From assembly GCA_023151185.1 (NCBI GenBank), contig JAKLJL010000002.1, forward strand, positions 186,001-250,000: DNA of 64,000 nt, in the 5' to 3' direction. The notes below the pieces were generated by a model that made no database searches, was not told where the DNA came from, and saw nothing but the letters and a program-made list of their open reading frames with translations. Shown here piece by piece: positions 1-8,038 of the stretch (position 1 is its first letter; every line of letters starts with the position of its first letter). The position numbers and the translations under genes were made by a program. Origin of the DNA: Bacteroidota bacterium (GTDB lineage Bacteria; Bacteroidota; JABWAT01).

Positions 1-1168
1 GAACGAAATTATGGGGAAGGAATTTGTTTTCCATATCCTTTCCAAATGCAAACTGCATAATTTTCATGCCGGGGAAATTGAATTTGTCGCGAAGGGCAAC
101 AACCCCATCCGTAATTACGCCAAGATCTTCGGCGATAATCGGCATTTCACCAAGGTGTTTTTCTATACTTGAAAAAAGCTTCTTGCCAGGTGCCTTTACC
201 CATTTCCCTTTCTCAGCAGTTTTGGCATCTCCTTTAATCTCCCAAAACGCTTCAAACCCTCTGAAGTGATCAATCCGGACTATGTCCATGATTTCAAAAA
301 GGCTTACAAACCGGTGGCGCCACCAGAGAAAATCATCCTCCTCCATCTTGTCCCAGTTATAAAGCGGATTCCCCCATAACTGACCGGTAGGAGAAAAATA
401 ATCGGGCGGAACCCCGGCACAGGTCAGCAGTTTTCCGTTTTCATCTACTGTAAACAATTCTTTGTTAGCCCAGGTGTCTGCACTGTCATAGGCAATAAAA
501 ATCGGAAGATCTCCAACAATCTTTATCCCGCTGGCATTGGCATATTTTTTCAGAGCCAGCCATTGATGGAAAAAATTAAACTGAATAAATTTCTGATACT
601 CTATATCCTCTTCCAGTTTTTTCGTCCATTCCTTAACCGCTTTAGGAGTCCGATGGGCAATATCCTTCGACCATTGCGTCCAGGTAACACCACCATGATG
701 CGCTTTTGCTGACATGAAAAGTGCATAATCATCCAGCCAGGCCGCATTTTCTTTACAGAATTTCCTGTAAGACTTTACATAGTCTTTAGACAGCTTTTCT
801 TCATTTTTCCGGAAATTTGAAAATGCCTTTTTCAACAGATCAGTTTTGTACCCGATCACCCATCCAAAATCAATGTTAAGCGGATTGAAGGCCGGCACTT
901 CCTTTAAATCAGCACCACTCAGCAACCCCTCCTCATACAATTTATCCGGGCTGATTACCAGCGGATTACCGGCAAAGGCCGAAAAGCATTGATAGGGTGA
1001 GTCACCATAACCGGTTGGTCCCAAAGGGAGAACCTGCCAGAGGGACATATTTGCAGATTTCAGAAAATCAACAAAGCGATAGGCCTGATCTCCCAAATCT
1101 CCGATACCATACCGCCCCGGGAGTGAGGTCGGATGAAGCAAAATTCCTGCTGAGCGGTCAAATTTCAT
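1..1168 (-). CDS. malQ: 4-alpha-glucanotransferase (amylomaltase), 3' end outside window
   Basis: GH77 disproportionating enzyme that transfers alpha-1,4-glucan segments between maltodextrins in the cytoplasm. The minus strand is open from the ATG at 1168 to the window edge (389 codons). The N-terminus has the GH77 opening (ILLHPTSLPGRYGIGDLG), then QVLPLGPTGYGDSPYQ. The nucleophile region RIDHFRGF gives Asp300 and EDLG gives the acid/base Glu347. Bacterial MalQ is usually about 500 residues, so roughly the last 110, including the third catalytic Asp, lie off the left edge. A well-formed promoter lies upstream at 1237-1267. The family assignment is firm; only the missing C-terminus is unseen. 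Confidence 0.95.
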   Translation of the reverse strand, partial: MKFDRSAGILLHPTSLPGRYGIGDLGDQAYRFVDFLKSANMSLWQVLPLGPTGYGDSPYQCFSAFAGNPLVISPDKLYEEGLLSGADLKEVPAFNPLNIDFGWVIGYKTDLLKKAFSNFRKNEEKLSKDYVKSYRKFCKENAAWLDDYALFMSAKAHHGGVTWTQWSKDIAHRTPKAVKEWTKKLEEDIEYQKFIQFNFFHQWLALKKYANASGIKIVGDLPIFIAYDSADTWANKELFTVDENGKLLTCAGVPPDYFSPTGQLWGNPLYNWDKMEEDDFLWWRHRFVSLFEIMDIVRIDHFRGFEAFWEIKGDAKTAEKGKWVKAPGKKLFSSIEKHLGEMPIIAEDLGVITDGVVALRDKFNFPGMKIMQFAFGKDMENKFLPHNFV

Positions 1169-1236
1169 AGCAAAACCTGTTGGTTGTTGATTGGTCGAGT
1201 TTTGTGCTGTCCTGTCCGGAACTCAAGACAAGGTTA

Positions 1237-1267
1237 CAAATGTAAGTTTTTTTTCTGATCAATCAAA
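1237..1267 (-). promoter_or_regulatory. Bacteroidota-type promoter of malQ
   Basis: On the minus strand TTTG (1267-1264), a 19-nt spacer and TACATTTG (1244-1237) match the Bacteroidota vegetative promoter (TTTG at -33, TAnnTTTG at -7) exactly. Transcription would begin near 1230-1233, leaving a leader of about 60 nt before the malQ ATG. Confidence 0.7.
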
Positions 1268-1297
1268 AACGGTCATGGGGAAAAGCGCTTTTTTTCA

Positions 1298-2953
1298 TTA
1301 CCGGTGAAGTTTTGTCCCATAAACCCGTTTTCCGTCAAACCATACCTTTTTCACATGGACCTTCCAGAGATCGGATGGCAGAATTTCAAATATATCCTGG
1401 TCAACCGCAATAAAATCGGCCAGAAATCCCGGTTTTAGTTGCCCCTGAAACCGTTCTGTGAATGAGGCAAATGCAGGCCCGGTGGTATATCCTGCCAAAG
1501 CTTCCGGCAGGGTCAATGCCTGTTTGGGATACCATCCCCCGACCGGATTTCCCTTCCTGTCCTGCCGGGTTACAGCCGAGTAAATTCCCAGGAAAGGATC
1601 CGGGATTTCGACCGGTGCATCACTTCCCAATGCCAGTAAAACACCCTGATCGCTGATCGTCCGCCAGATGTAGGCACCTGCCAGCCGTTCAGGTCCGAGC
1701 CGTGAAAACGCCCAGCTCATATCGCTTACCGCATGCTGAGGCTGCATGGAAGCAATGGCACCTGAGTTTACTAAATAATAAAGTCCCTGTTTATTCATGA
1801 CCTGAGCATGTTCAAGACGGATCCGGTAATTGATCCGGTTTGCTGCTTTGATTTCACCGGAAAGTTTGGCAGAAAATTCGGTTGCTTCATCCCCAATACA
1901 ATGAATGGCAGGCTGAAACCCGGCAGAAACAGCTTGTTGAACCAGATCTGTAATTCCGGAAGGAGAGGTAACCCACAGACCAGAATTTTCTGGCTGATCA
2001 GTGTAAGATTCTGTCAGTTTTGCCCCCCGGGATCCCAGGGCACCATCTGCATAAATTTTAACCCCCCGGATGGTCAGTTTTCCATCAGCCAAGCCAGTTT
2101 CGGGTCCACGTTTCCGGTAAAATGACCAAGTCTGGCTATCTGCCGAAACCAGTGAATAAACCCTGAGGGAAAACCAGGGTTCCGAAGCAATTTTTTTCAG
2201 GATTTTTAATTCCTGAAGAGTAGTTCCGGCATCATGTATTGAAGTCAGCCCAAACCCGTTCAGAACACCCACAGCTTTTTTCAATGCACTTACCTGATCT
2301 GATTCAGAAGGAGGAGGGAATACCCGGGAAACCAGTTGAACAGCTTCATCGATGAAAACGCCTGCCGGAGTTCCGTCAGGATATCTCAGGATTTTTCCCC
2401 CGGGCGGGTCCGGCGTGGTTTTGGTTATCCCGGCCCGTTGAATAGCTGCCCGGTTCACCCAAATTGCATGCCCATCAACACGGGTTAGCAAAATCGGTTT
2501 TTCTGAAAGTCCTTCCAGATCTTCCGCTGAAGGCATTCTCTGGTCTGCCCAGAGATTCTGATCCCAACCCCGGCCTTTGAGTACAGGTAAGCCCGGGTTT
2601 TCTGAAATTGAAACTTCCAGCTTTTCCCGGATTTCTCCGATTGAGTTCAATCCGGTCAGATCGGGCTGCAGAAGTGAAAATCCATAAGAAAATAAATGAA
2701 GATGGGCATCTGCAAGTCCTGGGAGAATTACATCCCCATTCAGATCAACTGAATCCGTAATTTCATCAGTCAGATTCCGGATCAGAGTCTCATCGGTTTC
2801 CAGAATTTTTCCGTTACTGACAATAAACCGGGTAATTTCGGGGTTATCAGCATCCATTGTATAGATGTGACCATTGTAAAAAAGAGTCTTTTCCTGAAAA
2901 GGTGAGCAGCCTGCAAAAATAAGTGCAGCGAAGGAGATCCAGATTTTTCTCAC
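1298..2953 (-). CDS. Amidohydrolase family lipoprotein (YtcJ-like)
   Basis: Metal-dependent hydrolase of the Amidohydro_3/YtcJ group, probably envelope-anchored. The GTG start is preceded by AAGGGA. A lipoprotein signal ends in LIFAGC (Cys16). The metal-binding HxH is at His84/His86 (DAHLHLF). Further family motifs are HCIGDEA, RLEHAQVM and GSDAPVE. The length of 551 aa is normal for the family. The substrate cannot be told from sequence; relatives act on amides, ureas or cyclic imides. The start codon lies only about 13 nt past the U-tract of the terminator of the upstream barrel gene, so it depends on read-through or on a promoter inside that gene. Confidence 0.85.
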   Translation of the reverse strand: MRKIWISFAALIFAGCSPFQEKTLFYNGHIYTMDADNPEITRFIVSNGKILETDETLIRNLTDEITDSVDLNGDVILPGLADAHLHLFSYGFSLLQPDLTGLNSIGEIREKLEVSISENPGLPVLKGRGWDQNLWADQRMPSAEDLEGLSEKPILLTRVDGHAIWVNRAAIQRAGITKTTPDPPGGKILRYPDGTPAGVFIDEAVQLVSRVFPPPSESDQVSALKKAVGVLNGFGLTSIHDAGTTLQELKILKKIASEPWFSLRVYSLVSADSQTWSFYRKRGPETGLADGKLTIRGVKIYADGALGSRGAKLTESYTDQPENSGLWVTSPSGITDLVQQAVSAGFQPAIHCIGDEATEFSAKLSGEIKAANRINYRIRLEHAQVMNKQGLYYLVNSGAIASMQPQHAVSDMSWAFSRLGPERLAGAYIWRTISDQGVLLALGSDAPVEIPDPFLGIYSAVTRQDRKGNPVGGWYPKQALTLPEALAGYTTGPAFASFTERFQGQLKPGFLADFIAVDQDIFEILPSDLWKVHVKKVWFDGKRVYGTKLHR

Positions 2954-2965
2954 GTAATCCCTTTA

Positions 2966-2992
2966 TAAAAAAGCCCGGGCAAAGCCGGGCTT
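2966..2992 (-). terminator. Rho-independent terminator after the outer-membrane barrel gene
   Basis: On the minus strand AGCCCGG, a CTTTG loop and CCGGGCT form a strong GC stem followed by six T. It lies 20 nt past the stop of the barrel gene (3012) and just before the start of the amidohydrolase gene (2953). Confidence 0.8.
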
Positions 2993-3011
2993 CAGTTCAA
3001 ACCAGTCACTG

Positions 3012-4319
3012 TCAGAAACGGAAAACAAACGAAACTTTCGGTTCAACTTTCGAAACCGTTTTGTAATCAACCACCTCTCCGTCAACTTTTACCGGAACAA
3101 AGGTCCATTGGTAAAACATTGAAACAACCAGATATGGGTAGGGCTTATACCCCGCTTCGGCAGTCATCACACTTTTTTCGTCAAGTTTAAATAACTCACC
3201 CGCCTGAATTCCACGCCGGTAATAATCTGCCCGGGCAACAACAGTCGGGATTATATCACCCAGATCAGTCCCAAGATGAAGCATGCCGCTGTTTTTTAAT
3301 TTGTAAAGTTCTTCATAGGAACCCAGAATTTTGACTGAACCCAGGATCGTTGCCATCAAACTTCCGTAAAGACCATTTCCCGGGGATTTTGTTGATTTCA
3401 AAGTCTGGAGTTTTGAGGTATACAGGGCCCCACTCAGGTTCGAAAAGCGTTCTACTTCGTAAAATGGGCCAAAATAATTGGGAAGGAACTGGTCGCCGTT
3501 CATCCTGTGCTCGAATTTAGCAGAAATTCCAAGAAAAGAACCCAGCCCTTTCAGGTTTGTTTCTGCGCCGATACTTCCGCCCTGTCCGTATCCCATAAAC
3601 TTTCCGAATTCTGAGTATAACCCAAAATCAAGAAAGGAGTTATCCAGAATCGGGAGTCCGATATCAACTGAGACGGCAGTAACCGGGTTGGACTCATCGT
3701 ACGAGGTCACAGTCATGCTGTCAGAAGATGTATTCAGTTTACGGCCTTCCTTATTCAGATCAGTAAACACAGCAGCGCCGGTTTCGAGATCTTTTAAAAA
3801 CGGTATTCCGGTTCCGCTGAGCGGCATGGTATAAAACCTTCCGCCAAAAATCTCGGCTCCAAGAACATTTGAAGTAACCGTTTCAAATCCCCAGGAATCA
3901 AATTTCATGTCGAATTCGAGACCAACCTTCCGGTTATCATACGACACTGAATTTGAATAATTGTACATCAGGAGGCCGTGCCCGATCCTGGCAGCATCCA
4001 GAGAACCGATTCTGGCATAAAGAGGAGATTTTTTCTGTCCGTACCGGACGTAACGGATAATCCTGAGAAAGTCATATCCTTCATCGAAATCGGCTTTTCT
4101 GATTTTTCCGTCAGTTCCGATCCGGAGGTTCAGGTCAAGACCAACACCAAAATTGGCAAAGGAAAACTCTGGTGCAGTATTAAAAAGGAAATAGGATTTA
4201 CCGTCAATGACAGTCATTCCAAGTCCGCCAGTGAGGTTATTTCCTGGAATTTCCTGCATCTGTGCAAATCCGGAAGCAGCACCTAAAAGCCCGGCAGCAA
4301 GAATAAGTGTTTTTTTCAT
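3012..4319 (-). CDS. Predicted outer-membrane beta-barrel protein, unknown function
   Basis: Exported protein with a clear signal peptide ending near GFAQ. The body is rich in alternating hydrophobic/aromatic strands with Gly/Asn/Asp turns and ends in VSFVFRF, a terminal Phe typical of BAM-inserted barrels. An ATG at 4319 with AGGAG five nt upstream is preferred over the GTG two codons earlier; it gives 435 aa. I recognise no named family. The closest description is a conserved porin-like barrel of FCB bacteria. A strong terminator follows, so it is probably the most expressed gene of this small cluster. Confidence 0.7.
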   Translation of the reverse strand: MKKTLILAAGLLGAASGFAQMQEIPGNNLTGGLGMTVIDGKSYFLFNTAPEFSFANFGVGLDLNLRIGTDGKIRKADFDEGYDFLRIIRYVRYGQKKSPLYARIGSLDAARIGHGLLMYNYSNSVSYDNRKVGLEFDMKFDSWGFETVTSNVLGAEIFGGRFYTMPLSGTGIPFLKDLETGAAVFTDLNKEGRKLNTSSDSMTVTSYDESNPVTAVSVDIGLPILDNSFLDFGLYSEFGKFMGYGQGGSIGAETNLKGLGSFLGISAKFEHRMNGDQFLPNYFGPFYEVERFSNLSGALYTSKLQTLKSTKSPGNGLYGSLMATILGSVKILGSYEELYKLKNSGMLHLGTDLGDIIPTVVARADYYRRGIQAGELFKLDEKSVMTAEAGYKPYPYLVVSMFYQWTFVPVKVDGEVVDYKTVSKVEPKVSFVFRF

Positions 4320-4365
4320 GATCACTCCTGTTGATATGGTTGGTCGTTAAAGTTCGTGTTATCAG

Positions 4366-4593
4366 TTATTTTTCAGTTTTAATCAGGTGCTTTATAGCCT
4401 GAAGGGCAGTTCCTTCATAATCAAAAAAAATCTTCTTCTGTTCAGCTGATAACTGGTGTGTCAATTCCCTGCTGATCAGATCCAGCTTCATCATATACAG
4501 ACTGGAAAGTTCGAACCGATCCTGGTCGTTTGGTTCAGGGACCGATTCAAGCAAAAGAATATTTTCATTGATCCAGGTTAAATCTGGTACCAC
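4366..4593 (-). CDS. Small hypothetical protein (75 aa)
   Basis: The GTG start has GGAG about six nt upstream. The product is acidic, predicted mostly helical, with no signal peptide or Cys motif. It starts 10 nt after the stop of the YigZ-family gene, so the two are probably co-transcribed. No family is recognised. The good ribosome-binding site and snug spacing support it as a real gene. Confidence 0.55.
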   Translation of the reverse strand: MVPDLTWINENILLLESVPEPNDQDRFELSSLYMMKLDLISRELTHQLSAEQKKIFFDYEGTALQAIKHLIKTEK

Positions 4594-4603
4594 ATCTCAC
4601 TCC

Positions 4604-5236
4604 TTATTCATCCCAGACAGGTAAAAGCCGGCCATTTGAAAACTCCTTCAAGGCAGTTTGAAACCGGTCTTTTTCTGACGGAAGCACATAGACCGGGTAA
4701 ACAGGCAGTTCGGTATAGTCAGGAGTTCCTGTTCTGACTTCATATTTCCCGCATAGATTCAGAAACCCCGAAACAAAGTCAAACGGAACCGGAATTTTTG
4801 CAGTTATAAATAAAAACTCCTTTTTAGGAGTGAGGCCTGACAGCGTTTCCTTAGCCGATTGGGTGTAGGCTTTTACCAACCCGCCGGTTCCCAGCTTTGT
4901 TCCGCCAAAATACCGGACAACCACCAGTTGGATATTCTGAAAACCCGAACCTTCCAAAACCTGAAAAATTGGTTTTCCGGCAGTACCGGATGGCTCACCA
5001 TCATCGCTGAACCGGGTGATCAGCCTGCCGGGCTCCTGGCGGATCCTGAATGCTGAGCAGTGATGAGTTGCATCATAAAACTGCTTTCTAAGTGCCTGAA
5101 GGTTACCGTCTGCCTCCTTAACGCCTGAAACCGGGAAAGCGAAGCCCAAAAACCGGCTTCCCGATATTTTGATCTCGGAAGTCCCTTTATTTTGTATCGT
5201 CAGGAAGAAATCTGTGTCTGTCAACTTATTTTCCAA
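4604..5236 (-). CDS. YigZ/IMPACT family protein
   Basis: UPF0029/IMPACT-family protein; relatives bind ribosomes or affect translation, though the biochemical role in bacteria is unclear. The hallmark block sits in the N-terminal domain: DDGEPSGTAGKPIFQVL followed by VVVRYFGGTKLGTGGLVKAY. The C-terminal 70 residues correspond to the EF-G domain-IV-like half (DUF1949). The length of 210 aa is normal. The apparent start is TTG at 5236. It is divergent from bshA, and 93 nt separate the two starts. Confidence 0.88.
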   Translation of the reverse strand: MENKLTDTDFFLTIQNKGTSEIKISGSRFLGFAFPVSGVKEADGNLQALRKQFYDATHHCSAFRIRQEPGRLITRFSDDGEPSGTAGKPIFQVLEGSGFQNIQLVVVRYFGGTKLGTGGLVKAYTQSAKETLSGLTPKKEFLFITAKIPVPFDFVSGFLNLCGKYEVRTGTPDYTELPVYPVYVLPSEKDRFQTALKEFSNGRLLPVWDE

Positions 5237-5329
5237 AGCTGTGAAACTCAGGTTTCTGTGTCTTTGTTTCAGATCAACCTGTTAATTTGCTAAATTGAGA
5301 ATTTAAGAAGCGGATTCAAAATAAAACCA

Positions 5330-6454
5330 ATGAGAATCGGAATTACCTGTTATCCCACATTCGGCGGCAGCGGTGTTGTTGCAACTGAACTGGGCCTTGC
5401 TCTGGCAGAAAGAGGCCATTGTGTTCATTTTATCAGTTACGCCGTTCCCCTGCGCCTGACCAGCATTCCGCCAAATATTTTTTTTCACGAAGTTCAGGTT
5501 AATGTTTATCCCCTTTTCCAGTATCCCTCTTATGACACCGCTTTAAGTTCAAAAATGGTGGATGTGACGCTGCATGAGCAACTGGATCTTCTTCATGTTC
5601 ATTATGCCATCCCTCATGCAACCAGCGCCTATCTGGCCAAGCAAATACTGAAAACACACGGGAAAGAAATTAAAGTTATCACCACACTTCACGGAACGGA
5701 TATTACCCTGATCGGGCAGGATCCGAATTATATTCCCAGTGTTGAATTCGGAATTGACCAGAGTGACGGAGTAACGGCAGTTTCGGACTGGCTCAGAACG
5801 GAAACCAGGCGGATTTTTACCATCAACCGTGAAATTGAAGTCATTCATAATTTTATTGATTTTACCCGGTTCTCAAGAAAGCTCAATCCCCTTCTCAGAA
5901 ATCGTTTTGCCCCAAATGGCGAAAGGATTCTGATCCACATTTCAAACTTCAGACCCTTGAAAAGAGTGCCAGAGGTGGTTCAGATTTTCAGTAAAGTCCG
6001 TGAGAAAATTCCCTGCCGGTTGCTTTTAGTCGGCGATGGTCCTGATAGAACTGAAGCTGAGCAATTGTGCAGAAACCTGAATCTTTGCAGCGAAGTCTTT
6101 TTTCTGGGTAAATACGAAGCGGTAGAGGAAATCCTTTCTGTTGCTGATGTCTTTCTGATGCCCAGTGAATCAGAAACTTTTGGCCTTGCAGCACTTGAAG
6201 CTATGGCCTGTGGTGTACCGGTAGTTTCGTCTGATATTGGAGGACTTCCTGAACTCAATATTGACGGATACTCCGGGTATCTCTGCCAGCTTGGTAATAT
6301 AGCCGAGTATGCAGACCGGACCCTCCGGATTCTTGAGTCTGACTCAACACTTGACCAGTTCAGGGTCCGTGCCGTCAACCGGGCGAAGGAGTTTGAATCA
6401 GCCCACATAATTGACAAATACGAATCTTTTTATAAAAAAGTACTTGAAGAATAG
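5330..6454 (+). CDS. bshA: N-acetyl-alpha-D-glucosaminyl L-malate synthase
   Basis: GT4 glycosyltransferase for the first step of bacillithiol synthesis, joining UDP-GlcNAc to L-malate. The N-terminus (GITCYPTFGGSGVVATELG) and the internal LHVHYAIPHA are characteristic of BshA rather than of other GT4 enzymes. The nucleotide-sugar motif is SETFGLAALEAMACGVPV with SSDIGGLPEL. The length of 374 aa is normal. A TAATTTG element at 5283-5289 may be part of its promoter. BshB and BshC are not in this window. It heads a chain of close or overlapping genes: ogt starts two nt after its stop. Confidence 0.93.
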   Translation: MRIGITCYPTFGGSGVVATELGLALAERGHCVHFISYAVPLRLTSIPPNIFFHEVQVNVYPLFQYPSYDTALSSKMVDVTLHEQLDLLHVHYAIPHATSAYLAKQILKTHGKEIKVITTLHGTDITLIGQDPNYIPSVEFGIDQSDGVTAVSDWLRTETRRIFTINREIEVIHNFIDFTRFSRKLNPLLRNRFAPNGERILIHISNFRPLKRVPEVVQIFSKVREKIPCRLLLVGDGPDRTEAEQLCRNLNLCSEVFFLGKYEAVEEILSVADVFLMPSESETFGLAALEAMACGVPVVSSDIGGLPELNIDGYSGYLCQLGNIAEYADRTLRILESDSTLDQFRVRAVNRAKEFESAHIIDKYESFYKKVLEE

Positions 6455-6456
6455 CT

Positions 6457-6957
6457 TTGACAGCCTGTGTTAAACACTCCATTTTAACTCCGGTCGGATA
6501 TCTGATTTTATCGGGAACCTCAGAGGAAATAACAGAAGCTGTTTTTTCTGACCGGCCCTTCCCGGCAGAACCGGCTCCAGCCGCCTGGATCGACGACTGC
6601 AATAAGCAGATCGAAACCTATTTCAGCCATCAGCTTACCCAGTTCAAACTTCCTGTGAACCCATCCGGAACCGCCTTCCAACGGTCAGTTTGGGCCCTTG
6701 TTTCCAAAATTCCATCCGGGGAGACCAGAACTTATTCTGATATTGCCAATCTTCTGGGTAACCCGAAACTGGTCCGGGCAGTCGGTAATGCAATAGGCAG
6801 GAATCCGGTGCTTCTTCTGATTCCCTGCCACCGGGTCATTGGCAGTTCGGGGTCATTAACCGGGTATGCCGGCGGAATTGAGAGGAAATTCCGGCTTTTG
6901 GACCACGAAAACAGAAGACCAGAAAAAAGCACACAATATTCTCTTTTCACTTCATGA
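6457..6957 (+). CDS. ogt: Methylated-DNA--protein-cysteine methyltransferase
   Basis: Suicide repair protein that removes O6-alkyl groups from guanine in DNA. The active-site motif PCHRV gives acceptor Cys124, followed by IGSSGSLTGYAGG. The DNA-binding segment has FQRSVWALVSKIPSGETRTYSDIA. The length of 166 aa is typical. The start is TTG two nt after the bshA stop, and its TGA overlaps the next ATG (ATGA), so expression is probably coupled to bshA. There is no Ada regulatory domain. Confidence 0.93.
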   Translation: MTACVKHSILTPVGYLILSGTSEEITEAVFSDRPFPAEPAPAAWIDDCNKQIETYFSHQLTQFKLPVNPSGTAFQRSVWALVSKIPSGETRTYSDIANLLGNPKLVRAVGNAIGRNPVLLLIPCHRVIGSSGSLTGYAGGIERKFRLLDHENRRPEKSTQYSLFTS

Positions 6958-7607
6958 ATACCACATCAGACTTCCCGGAAAAAATCCGGGATCAGTATGG
7001 ATTTTTCCCGGTTTCACTTCTTGGGAAGGGAAAATCAGGATATTCCTGGCTGGTTCGAGCAGACGGAAATTTGTCAGTTTTGAAACTGATTCATCATGAA
7101 CCCGTCAGCTACTATTCCTTCACGGATAAATTTCAGGCTGAACTGGATGCATACTCGGTCCTGACCAAAGCCGGACTTCCGGTGCCAGAACTCCTTGCCT
7201 GGAACCAGGAAGAGGAATGGATTCTGAAAACCTATCTTGAAGGTCCTACTGCAGCACAACTTGTGGCCGAAAATTCACTTTTACCCGACTATTGGAATCA
7301 GATTTTTTCACTTTCCGGGCTAGCCAAATCAAAAAACATCAATGTGGATTTTTTCCCCACCAATTTTGTAGTCCATCAAAGCAAGCTGTTTTACATCGAT
7401 TATGAGGTGAATCCTTACCTTGAGGAATGGAATTTTGAGAATTGGGGAATCTGGTACTGGGTTAACTCTGCCGGGATGGCTGCTTTCCTGAAAACTGGAA
7501 ATTCTCTTGAGATCAATTCGGATTCAGACAGCGGTAAACCCAGGAAAAACGGTTTGGAAGGACTTGTTGCCGAATTGCTGGCAAGAAGAAAGGAACTCTT
7601 TTACTGA
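6954..7607 (+). CDS. Small protein-kinase-fold protein
   Basis: Probable ATP-binding kinase-like protein (aminoglycoside phosphotransferase / small eukaryotic-like kinase fold). Landmarks in order are a Gly-rich loop LGKGKSG (24-29), Lys44 in VLKLI, a catalytic-loop-like D132-xxxx-N137 (DFFPTN), and Asp149 in the IDYE segment that would take the second metal. All key positions are present, so it could be active. At 217 aa it is compact. It overlaps ogt by four nt and the next gene by one nt. The substrate is unknown. Confidence 0.65.
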   Translation: MNTTSDFPEKIRDQYGFFPVSLLGKGKSGYSWLVRADGNLSVLKLIHHEPVSYYSFTDKFQAELDAYSVLTKAGLPVPELLAWNQEEEWILKTYLEGPTAAQLVAENSLLPDYWNQIFSLSGLAKSKNINVDFFPTNFVVHQSKLFYIDYEVNPYLEEWNFENWGIWYWVNSAGMAAFLKTGNSLEINSDSDSGKPRKNGLEGLVAELLARRKELFY

Positions 7608-8038
7608 TGGATCTTCATTTACTGCATCCGGTTTCGGTTCATCTGGCAGTGGGTTCTGCCTTTATTCTGCTGATAACTGAAACCCTGTCATTTATTAAAT
7701 CCAAACCCGACTTGTTTTCTGCAGGCCATTTACTTTATCCGGTTACCCTGGGTCTTGTTTTGCTGACAGTTGGAACCGGCCTTCTTGCCAAAAATTTTGT
7801 TTTAATTCCTGAACAGGCAGAGGCCACACTCAATTCCCATCAAAGTGCAGCCGTCTTATTTTTTATTCTGATTTCACTTGCGGGTTTAAACCGGCTTACC
7901 CAGATAAAAAGGCAAAAAATTCAAAAAACCAATCCAGCCTCCCTAACCCTATTGTACCTTTCCTTTTTCCTTGCTGTTTATACCGGATTCACCGGTGGCC
8001 ACCTGGTTTACGGATTTGGAACCGGAGTTCTAAAATGA
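7607..8038 (+). CDS. DUF2231-like four-helix membrane protein
   Basis: Integral inner-membrane protein of 143 aa with four predicted hydrophobic helices. The opening LLHPVSVHLAVG matches the HP-x-x-VH-h-h start of DUF2231 proteins, and the first helices carry conserved His residues that may bind haem or metal in some relatives. The start overlaps the preceding stop by one nt and the end overlaps rsmF by four nt. The function is unknown. Confidence 0.65.
   Translation: MDLHLLHPVSVHLAVGSAFILLITETLSFIKSKPDLFSAGHLLYPVTLGLVLLTVGTGLLAKNFVLIPEQAEATLNSHQSAAVLFFILISLAGLNRLTQIKRQKIQKTNPASLTLLYLSFFLAVYTGFTGGHLVYGFGTGVLK

Noticed and set aside
24-269. Plus-strand open frame at the left edge
   Set aside because: It lies opposite the malQ coding frame, which shows clear catalytic motifs; shadow frame only.
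5980-6417. 145-aa minus-strand open frame opposite bshA
   Set aside because: Antisense to the well-conserved GT4 domain, no ribosome site and low-complexity composition.
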